A DNA stretch of 64,000 nucleotides from Balaenoptera acutorostrata (taxonomy: Eukaryota; Chordata; Mammalia; Artiodactyla; Balaenopteridae). The DNA lies in assembly GCF_949987535.1 (NCBI RefSeq), contig NW_026646025.1:2666001-2730000 (forward strand), in the 5' to 3' direction. Position 1 is the first letter of the stretch. Each line of letters begins with the position of its first letter. Below the pieces are notes generated by a model. That model did not search any database and was not told the origin of the DNA. It was given only the letters and a program-made list of their open reading frames with translations. This document shows, one piece after another, positions 24,926 through 40,800 of the stretch. Position numbers and translations under genes: made by a program.

Positions 24926-26838
24926 CACAATGCTCTATGTCGCTTTTCATCACAATTCTCAATGACCACTTTAATCACTATGCTCGCTGACCATTTTCAT
25001 CATATTTCTCTAGTGTCATTACAATACCCCATGGCCCCTTTCTTCACAATGCTCCATGATGCCTGTCATCACAATGCTCCATGGCTTTTGTTATCACAAT
25101 GCTCCAGGACCAGTTTCATCACAATTCTCCATCCCCTTTGTCATTATGGTGCACAATGAAACCTTTCATTAAAATGCTCCATGACACTAGTCATCACAAT
25201 ACTCCATGGCCTTTATCGTCACAATGCTCCCATGCACTTTTCATCACGATGTTCCATGAATACTTTCATCACATTGCTCCATGACCATTGTCATCACAAT
25301 AGTCCATACCCTTGTCAACACAAGGCTGCATAATCCCTGTCATCACAATTCTCCATGACTGCTGTCATCACAATAATCCAGGACAATTTTCATCACAGTG
25401 CTTCATGCCCCCAGTCATCACAGTGCTCCACGATACCTTTCATCACAATTCCTAGATGATCAATATCATCACAATGCCCCATGACACTTGTCATCACAAT
25501 TCGCTATGACCCTTGTCATCACAATACTCGATGAACCGTGTCATCACAGTGTTCCAGGACCCATGTCATCACAATGATCCATGTCTACTTCCATCACAAT
25601 GCTCCAATACCCCTGTCATCACAATGCTCCATGGCCCCTGTTATCATATTGCTCCATGATCTCTTTCATCACAATGCTCCATGACCACTGTCATCACCAT
25701 GCCTCATAACGGCTCTCATCTCAATGCTCCATGGCCCCTTTCATCACAATGCTCCATGAACCCTGTCATCACAATGTACCCTGCCCTTTTCATCACAAAG
25801 CTCCGTGGGCCCTGTCATCACAAAGCTCCATGCCCTTGTCATCAAAAAGCTCCAGAATTCTTGTCATCATAATGCTCCATGCCAATGTCATCAAAATGCC
25901 CCATGACACTTGTCATCACAATGTTCCATGGTCCCTGTCATCACAGTGCTCCATGATACCTTTCATCGCAAATCTAGATGACCACTGTCATCACAATGCC
26001 CCATGACAGATGTCATCACAATTCGCCATGGTCCTTGTCATCACAATGCTCCATGAACCGTGTCATCACAAGGTTCCAGGACACTTGTCATCACAATGAT
26101 CCAAGATCACATTCATCACAGTGCTCCATGAACCCTGTCATCACAATGTACCCTGCCCTTTTCATCACAAAGCTCCGTGGGCCCTGTCATCACAAAGCTC
26201 CATGCCCTTTTCATCAAAATGCTCCAGAATTCTTGTCATCATAATGCTCCATGCCAATGTCATCAAAATGCCCCATGACACTTGTCATCACAATGCTCCA
26301 TGGCCTTTGTCATCACAATGTTCCATGGCCCCTGTCATCACAGTGCTCCATGATACCTTTCATCGCAAATCTAGATGACCACTGTCATCACAATGCCCCA
26401 TGACAGATGTCATCACAATTCACCATGGTCCTTGTCATCACAATGCTCCATGAACCGTGTCATCACAAGGTTCCAGGACACTTGTCATCACAATGATCCA
26501 AGATCACATTCATCACAGTGCTCCATGAAACCTGTCATCTCAATGCTCCATAGCCTTTGTATTCACAATGCTCCATGGCCCCTGTAATCACAGTGCTCCA
26601 TGACGCCTTTCATCACAATGCTCCAAGACCGCTGTCAACACAGTGCCCCATGATGCCTGCCATCACAAATCTCCATGGCCTCTCTTACCAAAGAGCTCCA
26701 TGATCCCTGTCAGCACAATGTTCCATGACAGTTTTCGTCACAATACTCCATGTCCTGTCTCATCACAGAGTTCTCGGCCCATATCATCACAATGTTCCTT
26801 GTCACCTTTAATCACAATGCTCCATACCCTTTCACCAC
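24926..26838 (+). repeat. D block 6 (hybrid form with internal duplication)
   Basis: A hybrid of about 1.9 kb. It lacks the first two D monomers and starts at the GCTCTATGTCGC monomer (24931). It follows the long form at offset 20886, and its right end carries short-form variants (TCTCGGCCCATATC, TACCCTTTCACCAC). Internally, 25749-26120 is repeated from 26121. The offset is 372 bp at the left of the duplicated unit and 397 bp further right, because the first copy lacks one 25-bp monomer near 25920. Confidence 0.92.
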
Positions 26839-29178
26839 AATGCTCCAGAAATCTTGTCATCGCAATGTTCCTTGACCGTGTCATCACAATTGTCCATGAA
26901 CCTTGTCATCACAATTCTCCAGAATTCTTGTCATCACAATGTTCCATGGCCGTGTCAACAAAATGCTCCATGGCCACTGTCATCACAATGCTCCAGAATT
27001 CTTGTCATCACAATGTTCCATGACCGTATCATCACAATGCTCCATAGCCCTTGTCAGCACAATGCTCCAGAATTCTTCTCATGACAATGTTTCATGACCG
27101 TGTCATCACAATGCTCCATGGCCCTTGTCATCGCAATGCTGCAGAATTCTTGTCATCACAATGTTCCATGACCGTATCATCACAATGCTCCATGGCCCTT
27201 GTCTGCACAATGCTCCAAAATTCTTGTCATCACAATGTTCCATGGCCGTGTCATCACAATGCTCCATTGCCCTTGTCATCATAATGCTCCAGAATTCCTG
27301 TCATTACTATATTCCATAAACGTGTCATCACAATGCTCTATGGCGCTTGTCATCAGAATGCTCCAGAATACTTGTCATCACAATGTTCCATGACCGTGTC
27401 ATCACAATGCTCCATGGCCCTTGTCAGTACAATGCTCCAGAATTCTTGTCATCACAATGTTCCATGGCCGTGTCATCACAAATCTCCATGAACCTTGTCA
27501 TCACAATTCTCCAGAATTCTTGTCATCACAATGTTCCTTGACCGTGTCATCACAATGCTCCATGGCCCTTGTCATGACAATGCTCCAGAATTCTTCTCAT
27601 CACAGTGTTCCATGACCGTGTCATCACAATGCTCCATGGCCATTGTCATCACAATGCTCCAGAATTCTTGTCATCACAATGTTCCATGGCCGTGTCATCA
27701 CAATGCTCCATGGCCCTTGTCATCATAATGCTCCAGAATTCTTCTCATCACAATGTTCCATGACCGTATCATCACAATGCTCCATGGCCCTTGTCATGAC
27801 AATGCTCCAGAATTCTTGTCATCACAATGTTCCATGGCCGTGTCATCACAAATCTCCATGAACCTTGTCATCACAATTCTCCAGAATTCTTGTCATCACA
27901 ATGTTCCATGGCCGTGTCATCACAATGCTCCATGGCCATTGTCTTCACAATGCTCCAGATTTCTTGTCATCACAATGTTCCATGCCCGTGTCATCACAAT
28001 GCTCCATCGCCTTTGTCATCAGAATGCTCCAGAATTCTTGTCATCACAATGTTCCATGACCGTGTCATCACAATGCTGCATGGCCCTTGTCAGCACAATG
28101 CTCCAGAATTCTTGTCATCACAATGTTCCATGGCCGTGTCATCACAATGCTCCATGGCACTTGTCATCATAATGCTCCAGAATTCTTTTCATCACAATGT
28201 TCCATGACCGTATCATCACAATGCTCCATGGCCATTGTCATCACAATGCTCCAGAATACTTGTCATCACAATGTTCCATGGCCGTGTCATCACAATGCTC
28301 CATGGCCCTTGTCATCATAATGCTCCAGAATTCTTGTCATCACAATATTCCATGACCGTATCATCACAATGCTCCATGGCCATTGTCATCACAATACTCC
28401 AGAATACTTGTCATCACAATGTTCCATGGCCGTGTCATCACAATGCTCCATGGCCCTTGTCATCATAATGCTCCAGAATTCTTGTCATCACAATGTTCCA
28501 TGGCCGTGTCATCACAATGCTCCATGGCCCTTGTCATCATAATGCTGAGAATTCTTGTCATCACAATGTTCCATGGCCGTGTCATCACAATGCTCCATGG
28601 CCCTTGTCATCATAATGCTCCAGAATTCTTCTCATCACAATGTTCCATGACCGTATCATCACAATGCTCCATGGCCCTTGTCATGACAATGCTCCAGAAT
28701 TCTTCTCATCACAATGTTCCATGACCGTGTCATCACAATGCTCCATGGCCACTGTCATCACAATGCTCCAGAATTCTTGTCATCACAATGTTCCATGGCC
28801 GTGTCATCACAATTCTCCATGGACATTGTCATCACAATGCTCCAGATTTCTTGTCATCACAATGTTCCATGACCGTGTCATCACAATGCTGCATGGCCCT
28901 TGTCAGCACAATGCTCCAGAATTCTTCTCATGACAATGTTCCATGACTGTGTCATCACAATGCTCCATGGCCCTTGTCATCGCAATGCTGCAGAATTCTT
29001 GTCATCACAATGTTGCATGACCGTGTCATCACAATGCTCAATGGCCATTGTCATCACAATGCTCCAGAATTTTTGTCATCACAATGTTCCATGACCATGT
29101 CATCACAATGGTCCATGGCCCTAGTCAGCACAATGCTCCAGAATTCTTGTCATCACAATGTTCCATGACCGTGTCATC
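26839..29178 (+). repeat. E block 6: 74-bp EcoRI-trimer satellite
   Basis: Regular trimers. About 27347-27990 copies 8628-9270 at offset 18719. The right end (about 28840 onward, running into the next D block) copies 3650 onward at offset 25188. One monomer near 28546 lost two bases (GCTGAGAATTC instead of GCTCCAGAATTC), a private indel. Confidence 0.93.
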
Positions 29179-30768
29179 ACAATGCTACATGACCCTGGTC
29201 ATCACAGTTCTCCATGACCTTTGTCATCACAATGCTCTATGTCGCTTTTCATCACAATTCTCAATGACCACTTTAATCACTATGCTCGCTGACCATTTTC
29301 ATCATATTTCTCTAGTGTCATTACAATACCCCATGGCCCCTTTCTTCACAATGTTCCATGATGCCTGTCATCACAATGCTCCATGGCTTTTGTTATCACA
29401 ATGCTCCAGGACCAGTTTCATCACAATTCTCCATCCCCTTTGTCATCATGGTGCACAATGAAACCTTTCATTAAAATGCTCCATGACACTAGTCATCACA
29501 ATACTCCATGGCCTTTATCGTCACAATGCTCCCATGCACTTTTCATCACGATGTTCCATGAATACTTTCATCACATTGCTCCATGACCATTGTCATCACA
29601 ATAGTCCATACCCTTGTCAACACAATGCTGCATAATCCCTGTCATCACAATTCTCCATGACTGCTGTCATCACAATAATCCAGGACAATTTTCATCACAG
29701 TGCTTCATGCCACCAGTCATCACAGTGCTCCACGATACCTTTCATCACAATTCCTAGATGATCAATATCATCACAATGCCCCATGACACTTGTCATCACA
29801 ATTCGCTATGACCCTTGTCATCACAATACTCGATGAACCGTGTCATCACAGTGTTCCAGGACCCATGTCATCACAATGATCCATGTCTATTTCCATCACA
29901 ATGCTCCAATACCCCTGTCATCACAATGCTCCATGGCCCCTGTTATCATATTGCTCCATGATCTCTTTCATCACAATGCTCCATGACCACTGTCATCACC
30001 ATGCCTCATAATGGCTCTCATCTCAATGCTCCATGGCCCCATTCATCACAATGCTCCATGAACCCTGTCATCACAATGCACCCTGCCCTTTTCATCACAA
30101 AGCTCCGTGGGCCCTGTCATCACAAAGCTCCATGCCCTTGTCATCAAAATGTTCCAGAATTCTTGTCATCATAATGCTCCATGCCAATGTCATCAAAATG
30201 CCCCATGACACTTGTCATCACAATGCTCCATGGCCTTTGTCATCACAATGTTCCATGGCCCCTGTCATCACAGTGCTCCATGATACCTTTCATCGCAAAT
30301 CTAGATGACCACTGTCATCACAATGCCTCATGACAGATGTCATCACAATTCGCCATGGTCCTTGTCATCACAATGCTCCATGAACCGTGTCATCACAAGG
30401 TTCCAGGACACTTGTCATCACAATGATCCAAGATCACATTCATCACAGTGCTCCATGAAACCTGTCATCTCAATGCTCCATAGCCTTTGTATTCACAATG
30501 CTCCATGGCCCCTGTAATCACAGTGCTCCATGACCCTTTTCATCACAATGCTCCAAGACCGCTCTCAACAAAATGCCCCATGACGCCTGACATCACAAAT
30601 CTCCATAGCCTCTCTTACCAATAAGCTCCATGATCGCTGTCAGCAGAATGTTCCATGACACTTTTCGTCACAATAGTGCAAGACCACTATCATCACAGAG
30701 TTCTCTGCCCATATCATCACAATGTTCCTTGTCACCTTTAATCACAATGCTCCATGCCCTTTCATCAC
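29179..30768 (+). repeat. D block 7 (long form)
   Basis: Full-length copy of D block 1 at offset 25188, same length and boundaries, with scattered substitutions. Examples are CACCAGTC for CCCCAGTC near 29711 and AACGCAATG for CATCGCAATG near 30789. Confidence 0.93.
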
Positions 30769-31824
30769 AATGCTCCAGAAATCTTTTTCAACGCAATGTT
30801 CCTTGACTGTGTCATCACAATGCTCCATGGCCGTCATCAGCACAATGCTCCAGAATTCTTGTCATCACAATGTTCCATGACCGTGTCATCACAATGCTCC
30901 ATGGCCCTTGTCATCACAATGCTCCGGAATTCTTCTCATCACATTCTTCCATGACCGTGTCATCACAATACTCCATGGCCCTTTTCAGCACAATGCTCCA
31001 GAATTCCTGTCATCAAAATGATCCATGACCGTGTCATCACAATGCTCCATGGCCCTTGTCATCACAATGCTCCAGAATTCTTGTCATCACAATGTTCCAT
31101 GACCGTATCATCACATTGCTCCATGGCCCTTGTCAGCACAATGCTCCACAATTCTTGTCATCACAAGGTTCCATGACCGTGTCATCACAATGTTCCATGG
31201 CCGTGTCATCACAATGCTCCATGGCCCTTGTCATCATAATGCTCCAGAATTCTTTTCATTACTATATTCCATGAACGTGTCATCACAATGCTCTATGGCG
31301 CTTGTCATCAGAATGCTCCAGAATTCTTGTCATCACAATGTTCCATGACCGTGTCATCACAATGCTCCATCGCCTTTGTCATCAGAATGCTCCAGAATTC
31401 TTGTCATCACAATGTTCCATGACCGTGTCATCACAATGCTCCATGGCCCTTGTCAGCACAATGCTCCAGAATTCTTGTCATCACAATGTTCCATGGCCGT
31501 GTCATCACAATTCTCCATGAACCTTGTCATCACAATTCTCCAGAATTCTTGTCATCACAATGTTCCATGGCCGTGTCATCACAATGCTCCATGGCCCTTG
31601 TCAGCACAATGCTCCAGAATTCTTGTCATCACAATGTTCCATGGCCGTGTCATCACAATTCTCCATGAACCTTGTCATCACAATACTCCAGAATTCTTGT
31701 CATCACAATGTTCCATGGCCGTGTCATCACAATGCTCCATGGCCCTTGTCATGACAATGCTCCAGAATTCTTCTCATCACAATGCTCCATGACCGTGTCA
31801 TCACAATGCTCCATGGCCATTGTC

Positions 31825-34800
31825 ATCACAATGCTCCAGAATTCTTGTCATCACAATGTTCCATGGCCGTGTCATCACAATGCTCCATGAACCTTGTCAT
31901 CACAATTCTACAGAATACTTGTCATCACAATGTTCCATGGCCGTGTCATCACAATGCTCCATGGCCTTGTCATGACAATGCTCCAGAATTCTTCTCATCA
32001 CAATGTTCCATGACCGTGTCATCACAATGCTCCATGGCCACTGTCATCACAATGCTCCAGAATTCTTGTCATCACAATGTTCCATGGCCGTGTCATCACA
32101 ATGCTCCATGGCCATTGTCATCACAATGCTCCAGATTTCTTGTCATCACAATGTTCCATGGCCGTGTCATCACAATGCTCCATGGCCCTTGTCATCATAA
32201 TGCTCCAGAATTCTTGTCATCACAATGTTCCATGGCCGTGTCATCACAATGCTCCATGGCCCTTGTCATCATAATGCTCCAGAATTCTTGTCATCACAAT
32301 GTTCCATGACCCTATCATCACAATGCTCCATGGCGCTTGTCATCATAATGCTCCAGAATTCTTCTCATCACAATGTTCCATGACCGTGTCATCACAATGC
32401 TCCATGGCCACTGTCATCACAATGCTCCAGAATTCTTGTCATCACAATGTTCCATACCGTGTCATCACAATCCTCCTTGGCCATTGTTATCACAATGCTC
32501 CAGAATTCTTCTCATCACAATGGTCCATGACCGTGTCATCACAATGCTCCATCGCCTTTGTCATCAGAATGCTCCAGAATTCTTGTCATCACAATGATCA
32601 ATGACCGTGTCATCAAAATGCTCGATGACCCTTGTCAGCACAATGCTCCAGAATTCTTGTCATCACAATGTTCCATGGCCGTGTCATCACAATGCTCCAT
32701 GGCCCTTGTCATCATAATGCTCCAGAATTCCTGTCATTACTATATTCCATGAACGTGTCATCACAATGCTCCATGAACCTTGTCATCACAATTCTCCAGA
32801 ATTCTTGTCATCACAATGTTCCATGGCCGTGTCATCACAATGCTCCATGAGCCTTGTCATCACAATTCTCCAGAATTCTTGTCATCACAATGTTCCTCGC
32901 CGTGTCATCACAATGCTCCATGGCCCTTGTCATGACAATGCTCCAGAATTCTTCTCATCACAATGTTCCATGACCGTGTCATCACAATGCTCCATGGCCA
33001 TTGTCATCACAATGCTCCAGAATACTTGTCATCACAATGTTCCATGGCCGTGTCATCACAATGCTCCATGGCCCTTGTCATCATAATGCTCCAGAATTCT
33101 TGTCATCACAATGTTCCATGACCGTATCATCACAATGCTCCATGGCCCTTGTCATGAAAATGCTCCAGAATTCTTCTCATCACAATGTTCTATGACCGTG
33201 TCATCACAATGCTCCATGGCAACTGTCATCACAATGCTCCAGAATATTTGTCATCACAATGTTCCATGGCCGTGTCATCACAATGCTCCATGGCCATTGT
33301 CATCACAATGCTCCAGATTTCTTGTCATCACAATGTTCCATGACCGTGTCATCACAATGCTCCATCGCCTTTGTCATCAGAATGCTCCAGAATTCTTGTC
33401 ATCACAATGTTCCATGACCGTGTCATCACAATGCTCCATGGCCCTTGTCAGCACAATGCTCCAGAATTCTTGTCATCACAATGTTCCATGGCCGTGTCAT
33501 CACAATGCTCCATGGCACTTGTCATCATAATGCTCCAGAATTCTTCTCATCACAATGTTCCATGACCGTATCATCACAATGCTCCATGGACATTGTCATC
33601 ACAATGCTCCAGAATACTTGTGATCACAATGTTCCATGGCCGTGTCATCACAATGCTCCATGGCACTTGTCATCATAATGCTCCAGAATTCTTCTCATCA
33701 CAATGTTCCATGACCGTATCATCACAATGCTCCATGGCCATTGTCATCACAATGCTCCAGAATACTTGTCATCACAAAGTTCCATGGCCGTACATCACAA
33801 TGCTCCATGGCCCTTGTCATCATAATGCTCCAGAATTCTTGTCATCACAATGTTCCATGACCGTATCATCACAATGCTCCATGGCCATTGTCATCACAAT
33901 GCTCCAGAATACTTGTCATCACAATGTTCCATGGCCGTGTCATCACAATGCTCCATGGCCCTTGTCATCATAATGCTCCAGAATTCTTGTCATCACAATG
34001 TTCCATGACCGTATCATCACAATGCTCCATGGCCCTTGTCAGCACAATGCTCCACAATTCTTGTCATCACAATGTTCCATGGCCGTGTCATCACAATGTT
34101 CCATGGCCGTGTCATCACAATGCTCCATGGCCCTTGTCATCATAATGCTCCAGAATTCTTGTCATTACTATATTCCATGAACGTGTCATCACAATGCTCT
34201 ATGGCGCTTGTCATCAGAATGCTCCAGAATTCTTGTCATCACAATGATCCATGACCGTGTCATCACAATGCTCCATCGCCTTTGTCATCAGAATGCTCCA
34301 GAATTCTTGTCATCACAATGTTCCATGACCGTGTATTCACAATGCTCCATGGCCCTTGTAAGCACAATGCTCCAGAATTCTTGTCATCACAATGTTCCAT
34401 GACCATGTCATCACAATGTTCCATGGCCGTGTCATCACAAATCTCCATGAACCTTGTCATCACAATTCTCCAGAATTCTTGTCATCACAATGTTCCTTGA
34501 CCGTGTCATCACCATGCTCCATGGCCCTTGTCATTACAATGCTCCAGAATTCTTCTCATCACAGTGTTCCATGACCGTGTCATCACAATGCTCCATGGCC
34601 ATTGTCATCACAATGCTCCAGAATTCTTGTCATCACAATGTTCCATGACCGTGTCATCACAATGCTCCATGGCCCTTGTCAGCACAATGCTCCAGAATTC
34701 TTGTCATCACAATGTTCAATGGCCGTGTCATCACAATGCTCCATGGCCCTTTTCATCATAATGCTCCAGAATTCTTCTCATCACAATGTTCCATGACCGT

Positions 34801-37800
34801 GTCATCACAATGCTCCATGGCCCTTGTCATGACAATGCTCCAGAATTCTTGTCATCACAATGTTCCATGGCCGTGTCTTCACAATTCTCCATGGCCATTG
34901 TCATCACAATGCTCCAGATTTCTTGTCATCACAATGTTCCATGACCATGTCATCACAATGGTCCATGGCCCTAGTCATCACAATTCTCCAGAATTCTTGT
35001 CATCACAATGTTCCATGGCCGTGTCATCACAATGCTCCATGGCCCTTGTCAGCACAATGCTCCAGAATTCTTGTCATCACAATGTTCCATGGCCGTGTCA
35101 TCACAATTCTCCATGAAACTTGTCATCACAATACTCCAAAATTCTTGTCATCACAATGTTCCATGGCCTTGTCATGACAATGCTCCAGAATTCTTCTCAT
35201 CACAATGTTCCATGACCGTGTCATCACAATGCTCCATGGCCATTGTCATCACAATGCTCCAGAATACTTGTCATCACATTTTACCATGGCCGTGTCATCA
35301 CAATGCTCCATGACCCTTGTCATCATAATGATCCAGAATTCTTGTCATCACAATGTTCCATGACCGTATCATCACAATGCTCCATGGCCCTTGTCATGAC
35401 AATGCTCCAGAATTCTTCTCATCACAATGTTCCATGACCGTGTCATCACAATGCTCCATGGCCACTGTCATCACAATGCTCCAGAATTCTTGTCATCACA
35501 ATGTTCCATGGCCGTGTCATCACAATGATCCATGGCCATTGTCATCACAATGCTCCAGATTTCTTGTCATCACAATGTTCCATGGCCGTGTCATCACAAT
35601 GCTCCATGGCCCTTGTCATCATAATGCTCCAGAATTCTTGTCATCACAATGTTCCATGGCCGTGTCATCACAATGCTCCATGGCCCTTGTCATCATAATG
35701 CTCCAGAATTCTTTTCATTACTATATTCCATGAATGTGTCATCACAATGCTCTATGGCGCTTGTCATCAGAATGCTCCAGAATTCTTGTCATCACAATGT
35801 TCCATGACCGTGTCATCACAATGCTCCATCGCCTTTGTCATCAGAATGCTCCAGAATTCTTGTCATCACAATGTTCCATGACCGTGTCTTCACAATGCTC
35901 CATGGCCCTTGTCAGCACAATGCTCCAGAATTCTTGTTATCACAATGTTCCATGGCCGTGTCATCACAATTCTCCATGAACCTTGTCATCACAATTCTCC
36001 AGAATTCTTGTCATCACAATGTTCCATGGCCGTGTCATCACAATGCTCCATGGCCCTTGTCAGCACAATGCTCCAGAATTCTTGTCATCACAATGTTCCA
36101 TGGCCGTGTCATCACAATTCTCCATGAAACTTGTCATCACAATACTCCAGAATTCTTGTCATCACAATGTTCCATGGCCGTGTCATCACAATGCTCCATG
36201 GCCCTTGTCATGACAATGCTCCAGAATTCTTCTCATCACAATGCTCCATGACCGTGTCATCACAATGCTCCATGGCCATTGTCATCACAATGCTCCAGAA
36301 TTCTTGTCATCACAATGTTCCATGGCCGTGTCATCACAATGCTCCATGAACCTTGTCATCACAATTCTACAGAATACTTGTCATCACAATGTTCCATGGC
36401 CGTGTCATCACAATGCTCCATGGCCTTGTCATGACAATGCTCCAGAATTCTTCTCATCACAATGTTCCATGACCGTGTCATCACAATGCTCCATGGCCAT
36501 TGTCATCACAATGCTCCAGAATAATTGTCATCACATTTTACCATGGCCGTGTCATCACAATGCTCCATGACCCTTGTCATCATAATGCTCCAGAATTCTT
36601 GTCATCACAATGTTCCATAACCGTATCATCACAATGCTCCATGGCCCTTGTCATGACAATGCTCCAGAATTCTTCTCATCACAATGTTCCATGACCGTGT
36701 CTTCACAATGCTCCATGGCCACTGTCATCACAATGCTCCAGAATTCTTGTCATCACAATGTTCCATGGCCGTGTCATCACAATGATCCATGGCCATTGTC
36801 ATCACAATGCTCCAGATTTCTTGTCATCACAATGTTCCATGGCCGTGTCATCACAATGCTCCATGGCCCTTGTCATCATAATGCTCCAGAATTCTTGTCA
36901 TCACAATGTTCCATGGCCGTGTCATCACAATGCTCCATGGCCCTTGTCATCATAATGCTCCAGAATTCTTGTCCTCACAATGTTCCATGACCCTATCATC
37001 ACAATGCTCCATGGCGCTTGTCATGACAATGCTCCAGAATTCTTCTCATCACAATGTTCCATGACCGTGTCATCACAATGCTCCATGGCCACTGTCATCA
37101 CAATGCTCCAGAATTCTTGTCATCACAATGTTCCATACCGTGTCATCACAATCCTCCTTGGCCATTGTTATCACAATGCTCCAGAATTCTTCTCATCACA
37201 ATGGTCCATGACCGTGTCATCACAATGCTCCATCGCCTTTGTCATCAGAATGCTCCAGAATTCTTGTCATCACAATGATCCACGACCGTGTCATCAAAAT
37301 GCTCGATGACCCTTGTCAGCACAATGCTCCAGAATTCTTGTCATCACAATGTTCCATGGCCGTGTCATCACAATGCTCCATGGCCCTTGTCATCATAATG
37401 CTCCAGAATTCCTGTCATTACTATATTCCATGAACGTGTCATCACAATGCTCCATGAACCTTGTCATCACAATTCTCCAGAATTCTTGTCATCACAATGT
37501 TCCATGGCCGTGTCATCACAATGCTCCATGGCCATTGTCATCACAATGCTCCAGATTTCTTGTCATCACAATGTTCCATGACCGTGTCATCACAATGCTC
37601 CATCGCCTTTGTCATCAGAATGCTCCAGAATTCTTGTCATCACAATGTTCCATGACCGTGTCATCACAATGCTCCATGGCCCTTGTCAGCACAATGCTCC
37701 AGAATTCTTGACATCACAATGTTCCATGGCCGTGTCATCACAATGCTCCATGGCACTTGTCATCATAATGCTCCAGAATTCTTCTCATCACAATGTTCCA

Positions 37801-40800
37801 TGACCGTATCATCACAATGCTCCATGGACATTGTCATCACAATGCTCCAGAATACTTGTCATCACAATGTTCCATGGCCGTGTCATCACAATGCTCCATG
37901 GCACTTGTCATCACAATGCTCCAGAATTCTTGTCATCACAATGTTCCATGGCCGTGTCATCACAATGCTCCATGAACCTTGTCATCACAATTCTACAGAA
38001 TACTTGTCATCACAATGTTCCATGGCCGTGTCATCACAATGCTCCATGGCCTTGTCATGACAATGCTCCAGAATTCTTCTCATCACAATGTTCCATGACC
38101 GTGTCATCACAATGCTCCATGGCCACTGTCATCACAATGCTCCAGAATTCTTGTCATCACAATGTTCCATGGCCGTGTCATCACAATGCTCCATGGCCAT
38201 TGTCATCACAATGCTCCAGATTTCTTGTCATCACAATGTTCCATGGCCGTGTCATCACAATGCTCCATGGCCCTTGTCATCATAATGCTCCAGAATTCTT
38301 GTCATCACAATGTTCCATGGCCGTGTCATCACAATGCTCCATGGCCCTTGTCATCATAATGCTCCAGAATTCTTGTCATCACAATGTTCCATGACCCTAT
38401 CATCACAATGCTCCATGGCGCTTGTCATCATAATGCTCCAGAATTCTTCTCATCACAATGTTCCATGACCGTGTCATCACAATGCTCCATGGCCACTGTC
38501 ATCACAATGCTCCAGAATTCTTTTCATCACAATGTTCCATACCGTGTCATCACAATCCTCCTTGGCCATTGTTATCACAATGCTCCAGAATTCTTCTCAT
38601 CACAATGGTCCATGACCGTGTCATCACAATGCTCCATCGCCTTTGTCATCAGAATGCTCCAGAATTCTTGTCATCACAATGATCAATGACCGTGTCATCA
38701 AAATGCTCGATGACCCTTGTCAGCACAATGCTCCAGAATTCTTGTCATCACAATGTTCCATGGCCGTGTCATCACAATGCTCCATGGCCCTTGTCATCAT
38801 AATGCTCCAGAATTCCTGTCATTACTATATTCCATGAACGTGTCATCACAATGCTCCATGAACCTTGTCATCACAATTCTCCAGAATTCTTGTCATCACA
38901 ATGTTCCATGGCCGTGTCATCACAATGCTCCATGAGCCTTGTCATCACAATTCTCCAGAATTCTTGTCATCACAATGTTCCTCGCCGTGTCATCACAATG
39001 CTCCATGGCCCTTGTCATGACAATGCTCCAGAATTCTTCTCATCACAATGTTCCATGACCGTGTCATCACAATGCTCCATGGCCATTGTCATCACAATGC
39101 TCCAGAATACTTGTCATCACAATGTTCCATGGCCGTGTCATCACAATGCTCCATGGCCCTTGTCATCATAATGCTCCAGAATTCTTGTCATCACAATGTT
39201 CCATGACCGTATCATCACAATGCTCCATGGCCCTTGTCATGAAAATGCTCCAGAATTCTTCTCATCACAATGTTCTATGACCGTGTCATCACAATGCTCC
39301 ATGGCAACTGTCATCACAATGCTCCAGAATATTTGTCATCACAATGTTCCATGGCCGTGTCATCACAATGCTCCATGGCCATTGTCATCACAATGCTCCA
39401 GATTTCTTGTCATCACAATGTTCCATGACCGTGTCATCACAATGCTCCATCGCCTTTGTCATCAGAATGCTCCAGAATTCTTGTCATCACAATGTTCCAT
39501 GACCGTGTCATCACAATGCTCCATGGCCCTTGTCAGCACAATGCTCCAGAATTCTTGTCATCACAATGTTCCATAGCCGTGTCATCACAATGCTCCATGG
39601 CACTTGTCATCATAATGCTCCAGAATTCTTCTCATCACAATGTTCCATGACCGTATCATCACAATGCTCCATGGACATTGTCATCACAATGCTCCAGAAT
39701 ACTTGTGATCACAATGTTCCATGGCCGTGTCATCACAATGCTCCATGGCACTTGTCATCATAATGCTCCAGAATTCTTCTCATCACAATGTTCCATGACC
39801 GTATCATCACAATGCTCCATGGCCATTGTCATCACAATGCTCCAGAATACTTGTCATCACAAAGTTCCATGGCCGTACATCACAATGCTCCATGGCCCTT
39901 GTCATCATAATGCTCCAGAATTCTTGTCATCACAATGTTCCATGACCGTATCATCACAATGCTCCATGGCCATTGTCATCACAATGCTCCAGAATACTTG
40001 TCATCACAATGTTCCATGGCCCTTGTCATCATAATGCTCCAGAATTCTTGTCATCACAATGTTCCATGACCGTATCATCACAATGCTCCATGGCCCTTGT
40101 CAGCACAATGCTCCACAATTCTTGTCATCACAATGTTCCATGGCCGTGTCATCACAATGTTCCATGGCCGTGTCATCACAATGCTCCATGGCCCTTGTCA
40201 TCATAATGCTCCAGAATTCTTGTCATTACTATATTCCATGAACGTGTCATCACAATGCTCTATGGCGCTTGTCATCAGAATGCTCCAGAATTCTTGTCAT
40301 CACAATGATCCATGACCGTGTCATCACAATGCTCCATCGCCTTTGTCATCAGAATGCTCCAGAATTCTTGTCATCACAATGTTCCATGACCGTGTATTCA
40401 CAATGCTCCATGGCCCTTGTAAGCACAATGCTCCAGAATTCTTGTCATCACAATGTTCCATGACCATGTCATCACAATGTTCCATGGCCGTGTCATCACA
40501 AATCTCCATGAACCTTGTCATCACAATTCTCCAGAATTCTTGTCATCACAATGTTCCTTGACCGTGTCATCACCATGCTCCATGGCCCTTGTCATTACAA
40601 TGCTCCAGAATTCTTCTCATCACAGTGTTCCATGACCGTGTCATCACAATGCTCCATGGCCATTGTCATCACAATGCTCCAGAATTCTTGTCATCACAAT
40701 GTTCCATGACCGTGTCATCACAATGCTCCATGGCCCTTGTCAGCACAATGCTCCAGAATTCTTGTCATCACAATGTTCAATGGCCGTGTCATCACAATGC

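Noticed and set aside
34263..34463. Reverse-strand open frame of 66 codons (copy at 40324-40524)
   Set aside because: It is the complement of the same satellite, and it occurs where a few monomer variants remove the usual TGATGA stops. The second copy comes from the 6.1-kb duplication.
37831..38394. A 187-codon open frame, the longest of many + strand frames with Cys/His-rich repeated peptides
   Set aside because: All three + frames of the core lack stops (SSQCSM, ITMLHG, HHNAPW), and the 25-bp monomer rotates frames. The 74-bp unit is not a multiple of 3. Frames end wherever a TGACC tail or a CATAATG monomer puts TGA or TAA in phase. No codon bias, introns or non-repeat domain is seen.
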